A stretch of DNA of 64,000 bases, taken from contig NZ_BQIP01000003.1 of the NCBI RefSeq assembly GCF_021602585.1, positions 186,001 to 250,000 of the forward strand. The letters are read 5' to 3'. The translations under genes were made by a program, and so were the position numbers. The DNA comes from Pseudomonas faucium (GTDB taxonomy: Bacteria > Pseudomonadota > Gammaproteobacteria > Pseudomonadales > Pseudomonadaceae). The notes below the pieces were generated by a model that was not told the DNA's origin, ran no database searches, and was given only the letters and a program-made list of their open reading frames with translations. Of the stretch, positions 53,923-62,811 are shown in pieces (within the stretch, counting starts at the first letter, position 1; each line of letters opens with the position of its first letter).

Positions 53923-54603
53923 CTACCCCTTACGTAATACATAAACCCGCCACATGGCATAGAACGGCAGGAAGTCGAGGCGTTCCTGGATCCTGAAGCC
54001 GGCGGCCTTGAATTCTTCTTCAACTGTCTCTGCCGGTAACACAAAACGGTTCTGGTAACTGTCCGGCTCGGCCCTGGCGCTGCGCCGCTGCTCGAGCTTC
54101 TTGCGCCGCCAAGCCTTGAAGTTACCATCGACCCACAATGACAGGATTACGCTGTCGCGGCTAACCCTTTGGAATTCCGAGAGAATTGTCTTGCGGTGGG
54201 CCGCTTCGCCAATGTGGTGGAACAGCCGCATGCAGAAAATGCTGTCGACCGAGTTGTCGGGCAGGTCGATGGCAAATGCCGATGTCTGCAAAGGCCGTAC
54301 CCGAGCCACCACTTCCGGCGGTTGAGCGGCACAGGCTGTCTCGATCATCGCCTCGGAGTTGTCGGCGCCGATGATCACCCGGTTCGGCTTTTCGGCCAAC
54401 AGCGGCCAGAAGCGGCCAGCACCGCAAGGCAGGTCAAGCACCAACCCCGGCTCTCCCGCCAGCGCCAGGGCACGGCGCGCCAGTTGCTCGTCGCGGCTGT
54501 GCGACAGGCGACGGGCCAGGCCATCCTGGTGCTTGAGGAAGTACTCCTGAGCATGTTGCTGGTCGTACTTCTCGGAAAATTCGAGTTTGATCGGGCTACG
54601 CAT
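53923..54603 (-). CDS. Class I SAM-dependent methyltransferase
   Basis: Methyltransferase of 226 residues. SAM-binding motif I is LVLDLPCGAGRFWPLL near residue 55, followed by an acidic loop IGADNSEAMIETA and the post-motif DNSVDSIFCMRLFHHI. No membrane segment. Substrate unknown. It is the first gene of a ColR-box operon with inaA and a secreted peptide, so the substrate could be a lipid or lipopolysaccharide component. An AGGAGATGCCC site gives a clear start. Confidence 0.87.
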   Translation of the reverse strand: MRSPIKLEFSEKYDQQHAQEYFLKHQDGLARRLSHSRDEQLARRALALAGEPGLVLDLPCGAGRFWPLLAEKPNRVIIGADNSEAMIETACAAQPPEVVARVRPLQTSAFAIDLPDNSVDSIFCMRLFHHIGEAAHRKTILSEFQRVSRDSVILSLWVDGNFKAWRRKKLEQRRSARAEPDSYQNRFVLPAETVEEEFKAAGFRIQERLDFLPFYAMWRVYVLRKG

Positions 54604-54669
54604 TGGGCATCTCCTGGCTCCATTGCGCTTACCTTAAGTAGCCAAGCGTGGGCAACAGGTTATGCCAAT

Positions 54670-54685
54670 GTGAAAAAAATGTTAT
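54670..54685 (-). promoter_or_regulatory. ColR box upstream of the methyltransferase operon
   Basis: Minus strand ATAACATTTTTTTCAC fits the ColR consensus YYNASNNYTTTTTSAC (as I recall it) at all but the first defined position. It is 67 bases upstream of the methyltransferase start, pointing at that operon. Confidence 0.75.
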
Positions 54686-54713
54686 CGGCCGAGCGACATG
54701 TTTCAGCTCATTT

Positions 54714-56018
54714 CTAAAGCGCCGTGGGGTCGATTTTCTCCGAACTCTGGCTCAGGTCGACCTGGAAGCGGCAGCCATGGGGCGCCGTCGAAGTCAGCGT
54801 GACGCGCCAGCCCTGGTCATCGCAAATACGTTGCACCAACGAAAGGCCCAGGCCCAGGCCCTCGCCACGCCGCTCATCACCGCGCACGAAGGGTTGGAAC
54901 ATCGCTTCGCGCTGCTCCTCGGGGATGCCCACGCCGCTGTCTTCCACCGTGAAGCCAGTGGGTTGCAGGCTCAGCCGGATGTAGCCGCCGTCGGTGTAGT
55001 GCGCGGCGTTGCGCAGCAGGTTGCCCATCACCGATTGCAGGAAGGTGGCGTTGTACAACAAGGGGCCGGCACTGACCCGGCCGTCGTAATACAGGGTCAG
55101 GCCCTTCTGCTCGATGGTGTCGCGCCAGACGCCGATCAGGTCGTCGGCCACCTCGCGCAGGTTGGCCTGGGACGCCACCGCGCCCTGGTCGCGCTGGGCA
55201 CGGGCGAGCATCAGGAAGGTCTTGACCAGCTCGCGCATTTCTTCGGTGGCACGGGCAATGCGCTCTACCTGGCTGCGCGCACGGGTATCCAGGCCTGGGT
55301 TTTCCATCAGCAGTTCGCACGAGGTGGCCAGCACCATCAGCGGCGTGCGCAATTCGTGGCTGACGTCGCTGGTGAACAGCCGTTCGCGGGTCAGGGCATC
55401 GCGCAGGCGGCCGAGGGTATCGTCGAAGGCCACGGCCAGCTGGCCGACTTCGTCGGCCGCGTAATCCGGCGCCAGCGGCGGCGCCAGGCCGAGCAGCTGG
55501 TCGCGGTGACGCACCTGGCGGGCCAGGCGGATGACCGGCGCCATCACCCGACGGGCCAGCAGCCAACCCAGCACCACGGCCAGCACCAGGCTGAGCACAA
55601 AGCCCACCACGACCACGGCGAACAACACCCGCTCGCGCTCTTCGAAATCGCTCTGGTCCTGCAGCAGCACGTAGCGCCGGCCATCCACGATCTCGACCAT
55701 GGCGTGGTAGGACAGCTGGTCGCGGAACACTTCATGGAAGCCGACATCGAGGTGGCGCAGGTCTTTGGGCAGCTCGAAGTCGTCACGCCCACCGCTGAAG
55801 TAGAACAGCTGGTCAGGCCGCGGCCGATGGCTCCAGTCGCTGACGCTGTCCATGCGCAAAAGGCGTTGCAGGTCACCGCCCAGCACCGAGGAGATCAAGC
55901 GCTCCTCCACCAGGTGCACGGTGGCGACGATGCCGAAGGCGAAGGCCCCTGCTACCAAAGCGCTCATCAGCGCAAAGGCGATGATGATGCGCTGTGCAAG
56001 GCTTTGCTTAAACTCCAT
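54714..56018 (-). CDS. colS: Sensor histidine kinase ColS
   Basis: Inner-membrane kinase of 434 residues: helix 1 at about 10-34, periplasmic domain about 35-130, helix 2 about 131-155, HAMP, then HisKA with SDVSHELRTPL (His221) and an HATPase domain (NLLRNAAHYTDGG, DSGVGIP, GLGLGLSLV). The periplasmic Glu126-x-x-Glu129 (EERE) coincides exactly with the ExxE motif reported to sense ferric iron and zinc in P. putida ColS. The start MEFKQSLAQR overlaps the colR stop by 11 bases. It phosphorylates ColR. Confidence 0.95.
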   Translation of the reverse strand: MEFKQSLAQRIIIAFALMSALVAGAFAFGIVATVHLVEERLISSVLGGDLQRLLRMDSVSDWSHRPRPDQLFYFSGGRDDFELPKDLRHLDVGFHEVFRDQLSYHAMVEIVDGRRYVLLQDQSDFEERERVLFAVVVVGFVLSLVLAVVLGWLLARRVMAPVIRLARQVRHRDQLLGLAPPLAPDYAADEVGQLAVAFDDTLGRLRDALTRERLFTSDVSHELRTPLMVLATSCELLMENPGLDTRARSQVERIARATEEMRELVKTFLMLARAQRDQGAVASQANLREVADDLIGVWRDTIEQKGLTLYYDGRVSAGPLLYNATFLQSVMGNLLRNAAHYTDGGYIRLSLQPTGFTVEDSGVGIPEEQREAMFQPFVRGDERRGEGLGLGLSLVQRICDDQGWRVTLTSTAPHGCRFQVDLSQSSEKIDPTAL

Positions 56019-56691
56019 CGCGACCCTCGGCGAGGCGATAGCCGACGCCATGGACGGTATGCAGCAGCGGTTTTTCGAACGGTTTGTCGATCACCTGGCG
56101 CAGCTGGTGCACATGGCTGCGCAGGCTGTCGCTGTCTGGGCAGTCGTCGCCCCACAGGGCTTCTTCCAGCACTTCGCGGCGCAGCACGTGCGGGCTCTTC
56201 TGCATCAGCACGGCCAGTAGCTTCAGGCCAACCGGGTTGAGCTTGAGCAGGCGGCCCTGGCGAGTCACCTCAAGGGTGTCGAGGTCGTAGCTCAGGTCGG
56301 CGACCTGCAGGGTACGGCGGCCGCCGCCCTGGGCACGGCGCAGCACTGCTTCGATGCGCGCGGCCAGCTCCGAAAGCGCGAATGGCTTGAGCAGGTAGTC
56401 GTCGGCACCGGAGCGGAAGCCCTGCAGGCGGTCGTCGAGCTGGTCGCGGGCGGTGAGCATGATCACCGGGGTGTCGCGACGGGCGTCTTCGCGCAGGCGC
56501 TTGCACAGGGTGTAGCCATCGATGCCGGGCAGCATGATGTCGAGCACGATCAGGTCGTAGTGCTCGGTGGCGGCCAGGTGCAGGCCGGACAGGCCGTCCT
56601 GGGCGCAGTCGACCGTGTAGCCTTTCATGCCCAGGTAATCGGCCAGGTTGGCGAGGATATCGCGGTTGTCTTCAACCAAAAGAATGCGCAT
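56008..56691 (-). CDS. colR: Response regulator ColR
   Basis: OmpR/PhoB-type regulator of 227 residues. The receiver domain has the acidic pocket EDN at 7-9, phospho-acceptor Asp51 (LIVLDIMLPG), Thr and Lys in MLTARD and LLKPF, and the C-terminal winged helix at about 130-222 (LRSHVHQLRQVIDK). ColR activates membrane-protection genes under excess metal or phenol. Two flanking promoters in this window carry ColR-type boxes. The gene is divergent from the PAP2 phosphatase gene and shares a 180-base intergenic region with it. Confidence 0.95.
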   Translation of the reverse strand: MRILLVEDNRDILANLADYLGMKGYTVDCAQDGLSGLHLAATEHYDLIVLDIMLPGIDGYTLCKRLREDARRDTPVIMLTARDQLDDRLQGFRSGADDYLLKPFALSELAARIEAVLRRAQGGGRRTLQVADLSYDLDTLEVTRQGRLLKLNPVGLKLLAVLMQKSPHVLRREVLEEALWGDDCPDSDSLRSHVHQLRQVIDKPFEKPLLHTVHGVGYRLAEGRDGV

Positions 56692-56786
56692 CGGGTTCTC
56701 CTGTGCGGCGCTTCGCGGGGTGCGCGGCAGGCGCAGCTTAAGGCCATCGCCCGCACTGTGCCACCCCCAAGGCAAATTCAGCGAAG

Positions 56787-56802
56787 TTGACAGTTTTTTC
56801 AC
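56787..56802 (+). promoter_or_regulatory. ColR box upstream of the PAP2 phosphatase gene
   Basis: TTGACAGTTTTTTCAC fits every defined position of the recalled ColR consensus YYNASNNYTTTTTSAC. It is 70 bases upstream of the phosphatase ATG and in the shared region with colR, so it could also act in autoregulation. Confidence 0.8.
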
Positions 56803-56871
56803 TGATCCTTCACGGACACAGGATAGCGGGCACTCGACAATGCCCGGTCTTTTTCGCGTGCTGGAGTCGTC

Positions 56872-57600
56872 ATGCAACCTCCCCTTCGTCCTCGTCCGAT
56901 CAACTACTGGCTGTACCTTGGTATCCCGCTGGCCACGGCAGTGGCCTTGATCCTGCTCGAACTGACGTCGGTCGACATGGACGTGGCCAACTTGTTCTTC
57001 GATCGAACGGCCGGCGAGTTCATCGGCCGCCACAGTTATTTGCTGGAAAACATCCTGCACGATCGCGTCAAGGAAGTGGTGATCCTGCTTGGCCTGCTGT
57101 CAGTGGCCGCGTTCGCTGCGAGCTTCTACTGGAAGCGCCTGTACGGCTGGCGCCGCGAGCTGGGTTGCCTGGTGCTGGCGCTGGGCCTGTCCACCGCGTT
57201 TGTCACGCCGCTGAAAAAGGTTACCCAGGTGCAGTGCCCGTGGAGCCTGACCCAGTTCGGCGGCAAGGAAACCTACAGCAAGCTGCTGGAACCGCGCCCG
57301 GCCACCAACAAGCCTGGCATGTGCTGGCCGGGTGGGCATGCGGCAACCGGCTTCTGCCTGTTCGGGCTGTTCTTCATGTTGCGTGACCGCCGGCCGCGCC
57401 TGGCACGGGTGGCGTTCGGGGTGGCGCTGGTGGCCGGTTCGGTGCTGTCGGTCAGCAGGATGATGCAGGGCGCGCACTTTCTTTCGCACAACATCTGGAC
57501 GGCGGTGTTCTGCTGGCTGATCGGTTTGGGGTCGTACTACCTGATTCTCTACCGACGCGGCATGGTGCAAGTACCTGTAGCCGAGCGCAGTGTGGCCTGA
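56872..57600 (+). CDS. PAP2-family membrane phosphatase
   Basis: Inner-membrane protein of 242 residues with about 5-6 hydrophobic segments and the PAP2 signature. Motif 1 is FVTPLKKVTQVQCPW, motif 2 CWPGGHAATGF and motif 3 SRMMQGAHFLSHN; in motif 3 the usual Asp is replaced by His (HFLSH). It would remove phosphate from lipid diphosphates or lipid A in the periplasm, like LpxE/LpxT/PgpB relatives. A ColR box precedes it, so it is probably a ColR target in envelope remodelling. Ribosome site TGGAGTCGTC. Confidence 0.88.
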   Translation: MQPPLRPRPINYWLYLGIPLATAVALILLELTSVDMDVANLFFDRTAGEFIGRHSYLLENILHDRVKEVVILLGLLSVAAFAASFYWKRLYGWRRELGCLVLALGLSTAFVTPLKKVTQVQCPWSLTQFGGKETYSKLLEPRPATNKPGMCWPGGHAATGFCLFGLFFMLRDRRPRLARVAFGVALVAGSVLSVSRMMQGAHFLSHNIWTAVFCWLIGLGSYYLILYRRGMVQVPVAERSVA

Positions 57601-57617
57601 GCCTTATCTGCAGTAAC

Positions 57618-57653
57618 GAAAAAGCCCCGGCTCTTGCGAGCCGGGGCTTTTTC
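57618..57653. terminator. Bidirectional terminator between the PAP2 gene and groEL
   Basis: GAAAAAGCCCCGGCTC / GAGCCGGGGCTTTTTC with a TTGC loop, a 16-base perfect stem with A and T runs on both sides, between convergent gene ends. Confidence 0.95.
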
Positions 57654-57676
57654 TTGGTGCAGGGGGTAAGGCTGGC

Positions 57677-59323
<1,647 letters not shown>

Positions 59324-59365
59324 TTAATCCTTGAATTGCTTTGGAGTAACGGGAAGTCGGAGAAA

Positions 59366-59659
59366 TCAGCCTTCGATAACGGCGAGGATTTCGTTCTCGG
59401 CCATGACCAGCAGGTCTTCGCCATCGACTTTCACGGTGTTGCTGCCCGAGTAAGGGCCGAAAACCACTTTGTCACCCACTTTGACGGCCAGCGCACGTAC
59501 TTCGCCGTTGTCCAGGATGCGACCGGTGCCGACGGCGACGACTTCGCCGCGGTTTGGTTTTTCAGCGGCCGAACCCGGCAGGACGATACCGCCAGCGGTT
59601 TTCGATTCTTCTTCGCTGCGACGGATGACTACGCGGTCATGCAGAGGACGAAGCTTCAT
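59366..59659 (-). CDS. groS: Co-chaperonin GroES
   Basis: Lid protein of 97 residues closing the GroEL chamber. The mobile loop is [20 protein letters not shown] at residues about 15-34 and the roof loop is near GRILDNGEV. The start [14 protein letters not shown] is canonical; a 56-codon in-frame extension upstream is spurious. GGGAG precedes the ATG. First gene of groESL. Confidence 0.99.
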   Translation of the reverse strand: MKLRPLHDRVVIRRSEEESKTAGGIVLPGSAAEKPNRGEVVAVGTGRILDNGEVRALAVKVGDKVVFGPYSGSNTVKVDGEDLLVMAENEILAVIEG

Positions 59660-59805
59660 TGTCGATCTCTCCCAAATTGTGGTTTTCATCGGCCGGTATC
59701 GACACCGGCGGGTTGATGCGGTCCGGCGGTGCCGGGGGTGGCTCGCAACGGGCGAACCACCTGTGTCATGTCTGGTGCAACACCAGAAACCTTGCGGTGA
59801 CCACA

Positions 59806-59834
59806 TACATGAGGCCGCCATATTCAATTACAAG
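59806..59834 (-). promoter_or_regulatory. Sigma-32 heat-shock promoter of groESL
   Basis: On the minus strand CTTGTAA (59834-59828), a 13-base spacer, and CCTCATGTA (59814-59806) match the sigma-32 pattern CTTGAAA/CCCCATnT. The groES start is 147 bases downstream. No CIRCE inverted repeat is seen, as expected for gammaproteobacteria. Confidence 0.75.
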
Positions 59835-59861
59835 GCTTGCCCTGGAAATTTTTTCACACAC

Positions 59862-59893
59862 ACAAAAAGACTGGGGCCGCTCAGCGGCCCCAG
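59862..59893 (-). terminator. Terminator of fxsA
   Basis: CTGGGGCCGC / GCGGCCCCAG perfect 10-base stem with a TCA loop. On the minus strand it is followed by TCTTTTTGTGTG, just past the fxsA stop and upstream of the groESL promoter. Confidence 0.88.
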
Positions 59894-59904
59894 GGGTGAT
59901 GGGT

Positions 59905-60366
59905 TTACTTGTCGCGGCGCTCGTACTCGCCTTCGATCACGTTCGGCCGATGGCCGCTGTCGCGGGGCTGCGCCTGGAACGGGTCATCCTGAAAGGCACG
60001 CTGGCGCATGGCCTGGGCCTCGGCCCGCTCGCGCATCTTGCGCGCAGCCAGGCGGCGGGTGAATGGCAGCAGGCAGAGCACGCCCAGCACGTCACTGATG
60101 AAACCCGGCAGCAGCAGCAGGCCACCACCGACCGCCAGCATCAGGCCCTGGAACATGTCCTCGGCGGGCAGTTCGCCGCGCTGCAGGCTCTCGCGGGCAC
60201 GCAGGGCGGTGGCAAGGCCGGCCACACGCATCACCAGCACACCCAGGGCGGAACCCGCGATGATCAGCAGCAGCGCCGGGAAGAACCCGATGGCCGCGCT
60301 GACCTTGACGAAAACGAACAGCTCCAGCACAGGGAACAGGAGAAACAGCAATAGAAAAGCACGCAT
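59905..60366 (-). CDS. fxsA: FxsA membrane protein
   Basis: Inner-membrane protein of 153 residues with hydrophobic segments at about 2-20 (AFLLLFLLFPVLELFVFV), 25-46 (GFFPALLLIIAGSALGVLVM) and 72-95 (MLAVGGGLLLLPGFISDVLGVL). A basic, Gln-rich cytoplasmic tail follows. The family overlaps phage exclusion in E. coli when overproduced; its normal function is unknown. The start MRAFLLLF has GAGGAATG upstream; a 64-codon upstream extension is rejected. It sits upstream of groESL, as in many gammaproteobacteria. Confidence 0.9.
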   Translation of the reverse strand: MRAFLLLFLLFPVLELFVFVKVSAAIGFFPALLLIIAGSALGVLVMRVAGLATALRARESLQRGELPAEDMFQGLMLAVGGGLLLLPGFISDVLGVLCLLPFTRRLAARKMRERAEAQAMRQRAFQDDPFQAQPRDSGHRPNVIEGEYERRDK

Positions 60367-60433
60367 CAAAGCATTCCTCGATGGAAGACAACCTTCCTGT
60401 AAGACCATCACATGGATGCGTGCATTCGCATTT

Positions 60434-61165
60434 TCAAGCTTCGACTTCAGTCGCAGCCGGCCATTGGTCGGCGCGCGCCAGCAAAACCAGGGCTTCGCGA
60501 ACTTGTGTCGGCGTATTGCAAACATTTGGGAACGGCAGCCAGTAAATGCCCTGGCCAATGCGCAGGTGCATGCCTTCGCTGTCGATGCCGACCATCTCTG
60601 CCGGGGTACCGCGCGGCAGCTCGCCGAGCTCGACGTAATGGGCGATGGCGCTGGCGTGGTCGCTGTTCATGTGTTCGATCATGCTGGCCTCGGCCTTGCC
60701 CGCGAACGGGTTGGCCAGGGTCACCTGGTCGAGCCAGTGGATGGCGCCGAAGCCACCGATGTAGCGATGGCGCACCGGCTGCAGCACCCAGAAATCGAAG
60801 TCATGGGCCTTGTGGTAGTTGGCGGCATCGGGGAAGTAACGGTAGTAACGCGCGGCCGCGGCCTCGATGGCGGCGTCATCGACCAGCTTGTGCGCCTCGG
60901 CCATCACCGTCAGGCGGCCAACGGCCTGCACGTCCTCGGCTTCGCGCTCGCCCACCAGCAGCGAGCACTTGGGGTCTTTCTGCAGGTTGTGGGTGTGCTG
61001 GGCGATGCGGCTGATCAGGATCAGCGGGTTGCCCTGGGCATCCAGGCAATACGGCACCACGGAGCCGAACGGGAAACCGGGCATCGACTTGGAATGGGTC
61101 GAGAGCACGCCGCGGTATTCCTTGAGCAGCAGTTCCCGGGCGGGGCGAATGGCGTTGGTACTCAC
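60434..61165 (-). CDS. hugZ: HugZ-like haem-utilisation protein (split-barrel FMN fold plus DUF2470)
   Basis: Cytoplasmic protein of 243 residues. The N-terminal pyridoxamine-phosphate-oxidase-like split barrel (FGSVVPYCLDAQGNPLILIS, near residue 33) is followed by a C-terminal DUF2470 helix-strand domain (MIEHMNSDHASAIAHYVEL). HugZ proteins bind and open haem in some bacteria; others are flavin-binding reductases. The near-consensus Fur box 37 bases upstream supports an iron or haem role here. Start MSTNAIRPARELL has a GGAGCGCC site. Confidence 0.82.
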   Translation of the reverse strand: MSTNAIRPARELLLKEYRGVLSTHSKSMPGFPFGSVVPYCLDAQGNPLILISRIAQHTHNLQKDPKCSLLVGEREAEDVQAVGRLTVMAEAHKLVDDAAIEAAAARYYRYFPDAANYHKAHDFDFWVLQPVRHRYIGGFGAIHWLDQVTLANPFAGKAEASMIEHMNSDHASAIAHYVELGELPRGTPAEMVGIDSEGMHLRIGQGIYWLPFPNVCNTPTQVREALVLLARADQWPAATEVEA

Positions 61166-61201
61166 TGAAGGCGCTCCTGGCGGCGGACTGGATGGGTGAC
61201 A

Positions 61202-61216
61202 AGATAAGCATTATCA
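61202..61216 (-). promoter_or_regulatory. Fur box upstream of the HugZ-like gene
   Basis: Minus-strand TGATAATGCTTATCT matches the 15-base (7-1-7) Fur consensus TGATAATGATTATCA at 13 positions, as an inverted repeat GATAA/TTATC. It ends 37 bases before the start codon, a normal operator position. Confidence 0.82.
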
Positions 61217-61251
61217 CCCGCCGCTGCCACTGCCAGCTCAACTGGCCTGCC

Positions 61252-62262
61252 TTACCAGGTCACGCCGAAGCCTGCGGTATAGCGGGTCTTGTCCAGGTCG
61301 CTTTCGCGGGTGCCGCTGATGATGTCCTTCTCTGCCTTGAGGTTGAGCGACGCCCATTCGGTGACCTTGTAGCGCAGCCCGACCTCGGCATCCAGCGAGT
61401 AGTTGGCAACGCCGCCCAGCGGCTTGGCAACCTCGCCGTTGGTGAACAGCTGCACGTTCTTGCCGATCAGGTAGCGGGTGTAGTCCCACTTGACCGCGGC
61501 CGAATAGAAGTTGTCCTTGGCGCCATCCTGGTATTCGAAGTCGGTGCGGTTGACCAGCGAGCCGAGCGAGAAGGCGCCCAGTTCGTCGTCCCAGAACTGG
61601 TAGCCAGGGCCGGTACCCACGGTGCGCTGGCGCGACAGGTCCTCGATGTGGTCGCGCTTGTACTCAAGGCGCCCCTGCCAGAACCACTTCTCGGTGAGGA
61701 AGCGATCGAGCGCGTACTCGGCGCTCCAGTTGTTGGTGGTGGTGACGTCGTCCTTGGACTCGCGGTTGTACTCGCCCTCGGCATTGTGCCGCCAGCGGCC
61801 GTGGCGGGCGGTGGTCTTGAAGTCGATGTCGTAGTCGTCGCTGTCGCTTTCGGCACGCTTGTAGTCCATGGCCACGTCGACATTGCCCTTCCACAGGAAA
61901 TCCTCGACCAGCGGCTTGGGCTTCATGATCTGCTGGATGCTGGCCAGCTCGACGGTCTTGGGCGCCTCGCCATTGGCCAGGGTCACCTTGCCCGCCTCGG
62001 CGGCCTTCAGCGACTTGGCCTTCTCGCCGTTGTAGGCATCCTGCTTGACCAGCAGCTCCTGGTCGCTCTCCAGCGTCTGCACCTGTTTCCAGTCCAGCGA
62101 GATCGAGCCACCGTAAGGGGTCTCGAGCAGCAGCTTGCCGCCATCGAACAGGCGGATCTTGCCGCTCAGGCGGTCGCCGTTCTTCATCCACACGGTATCG
62201 GCGAAGGCCGGGGCGGCACACAGGGAGGCGGTCAACAGGCACAACAACGATCTAGAATACAT
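61252..62262 (-). CDS. DUF481 outer-membrane beta-barrel protein
   Basis: Exported protein of 336 residues with signal MYSRSLLCLLTASLCAAPAFA. The mature N-terminus (TVWMKNGDRLSGKIRLFDGG) is a periplasmic SH3-like part. The rest alternates short strands with Tyr, Trp and Arg and ends in a C-terminal aromatic (AGFGVTW), typical of outer-membrane barrels of the DUF481/YdiY type. Function unknown; YdiY-like proteins are salt- or stress-induced. An in-frame upstream extension of 44 codons is rejected. It is divergent from the alkyltransferase-like gene. Confidence 0.85.
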   Translation of the reverse strand: MYSRSLLCLLTASLCAAPAFADTVWMKNGDRLSGKIRLFDGGKLLLETPYGGSISLDWKQVQTLESDQELLVKQDAYNGEKAKSLKAAEAGKVTLANGEAPKTVELASIQQIMKPKPLVEDFLWKGNVDVAMDYKRAESDSDDYDIDFKTTARHGRWRHNAEGEYNRESKDDVTTTNNWSAEYALDRFLTEKWFWQGRLEYKRDHIEDLSRQRTVGTGPGYQFWDDELGAFSLGSLVNRTDFEYQDGAKDNFYSAAVKWDYTRYLIGKNVQLFTNGEVAKPLGGVANYSLDAEVGLRYKVTEWASLNLKAEKDIISGTRESDLDKTRYTAGFGVTW

Positions 62263-62414
62263 AAGCGGGCTACAGGTTCGATTCGACGAAAAAAGCCGGG
62301 CATTATCCAGATACCAACGACCAGAGCAAGGACAGACCGAGCACATGCCATTGAGTTCAACTCTCATTTGCCGCCACCATTCGTCCGGTTTCATTCCAGG
62401 CCAGGGCTGCCCTG

Positions 62415-62768
62415 ATGTCTGAGCCGTATGAACATGCCCTGGACAACCCCGAGGCCCGACGAACGGCGCTGTATTCGGTGCTTGGCCAGGTGCCGGAGGG
62501 CAAGGTGGTCAGCTATGGGCAATTGGCCGAACTGGCCGGGCTGGGCCGCGCGGCGCGCTGGGTCGGCCGCACCCTCGGCCAGTTGCCCGGCGATACCCGC
62601 CTGCCCTGGCACCGGGTGCTGGGTGCCGGTGGCCGGCTGAGCCTGGCGCTGGGTACGCCAGGCGGAGATGAACAACGTGCACGGCTGCGTGCGGAGGGCG
62701 TCAATGTAACCAATAATCGTGTGGATATGACGCGCCATGGCTGGCGCCCAATGGAGCACAGCGGTTAG
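62415..62768 (+). CDS. Alkyltransferase-like (ATL) DNA repair protein
   Basis: A 117-residue homologue of the C-terminal domain of O6-alkylguanine-DNA alkyltransferase. The active-site PCHR is replaced by LPWHRVLGAGG, so it cannot transfer the alkyl group to itself. Such ATL proteins bind alkylated guanine, flip it out and recruit nucleotide excision repair. The helix-turn-helix region GQLAELAGLGRAARWVG carries the arginine finger. It lies between the divergent DUF481 gene and ampG and may be a single-gene unit. Confidence 0.9.
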   Translation: MSEPYEHALDNPEARRTALYSVLGQVPEGKVVSYGQLAELAGLGRAARWVGRTLGQLPGDTRLPWHRVLGAGGRLSLALGTPGGDEQRARLRAEGVNVTNNRVDMTRHGWRPMEHSG

Positions 62769-62811
62769 AGTGCGCGCTTTGTTTTCGCAAATTTGAGGCA
62801 GATGTTGGCCC

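Noticed and set aside
59842-59857. Third ColR box (TTTTTTCAC) near groES
   Set aside because: The AS pair and other upstream positions of the consensus do not match; it lies beside the fxsA terminator, not at a promoter facing a gene.
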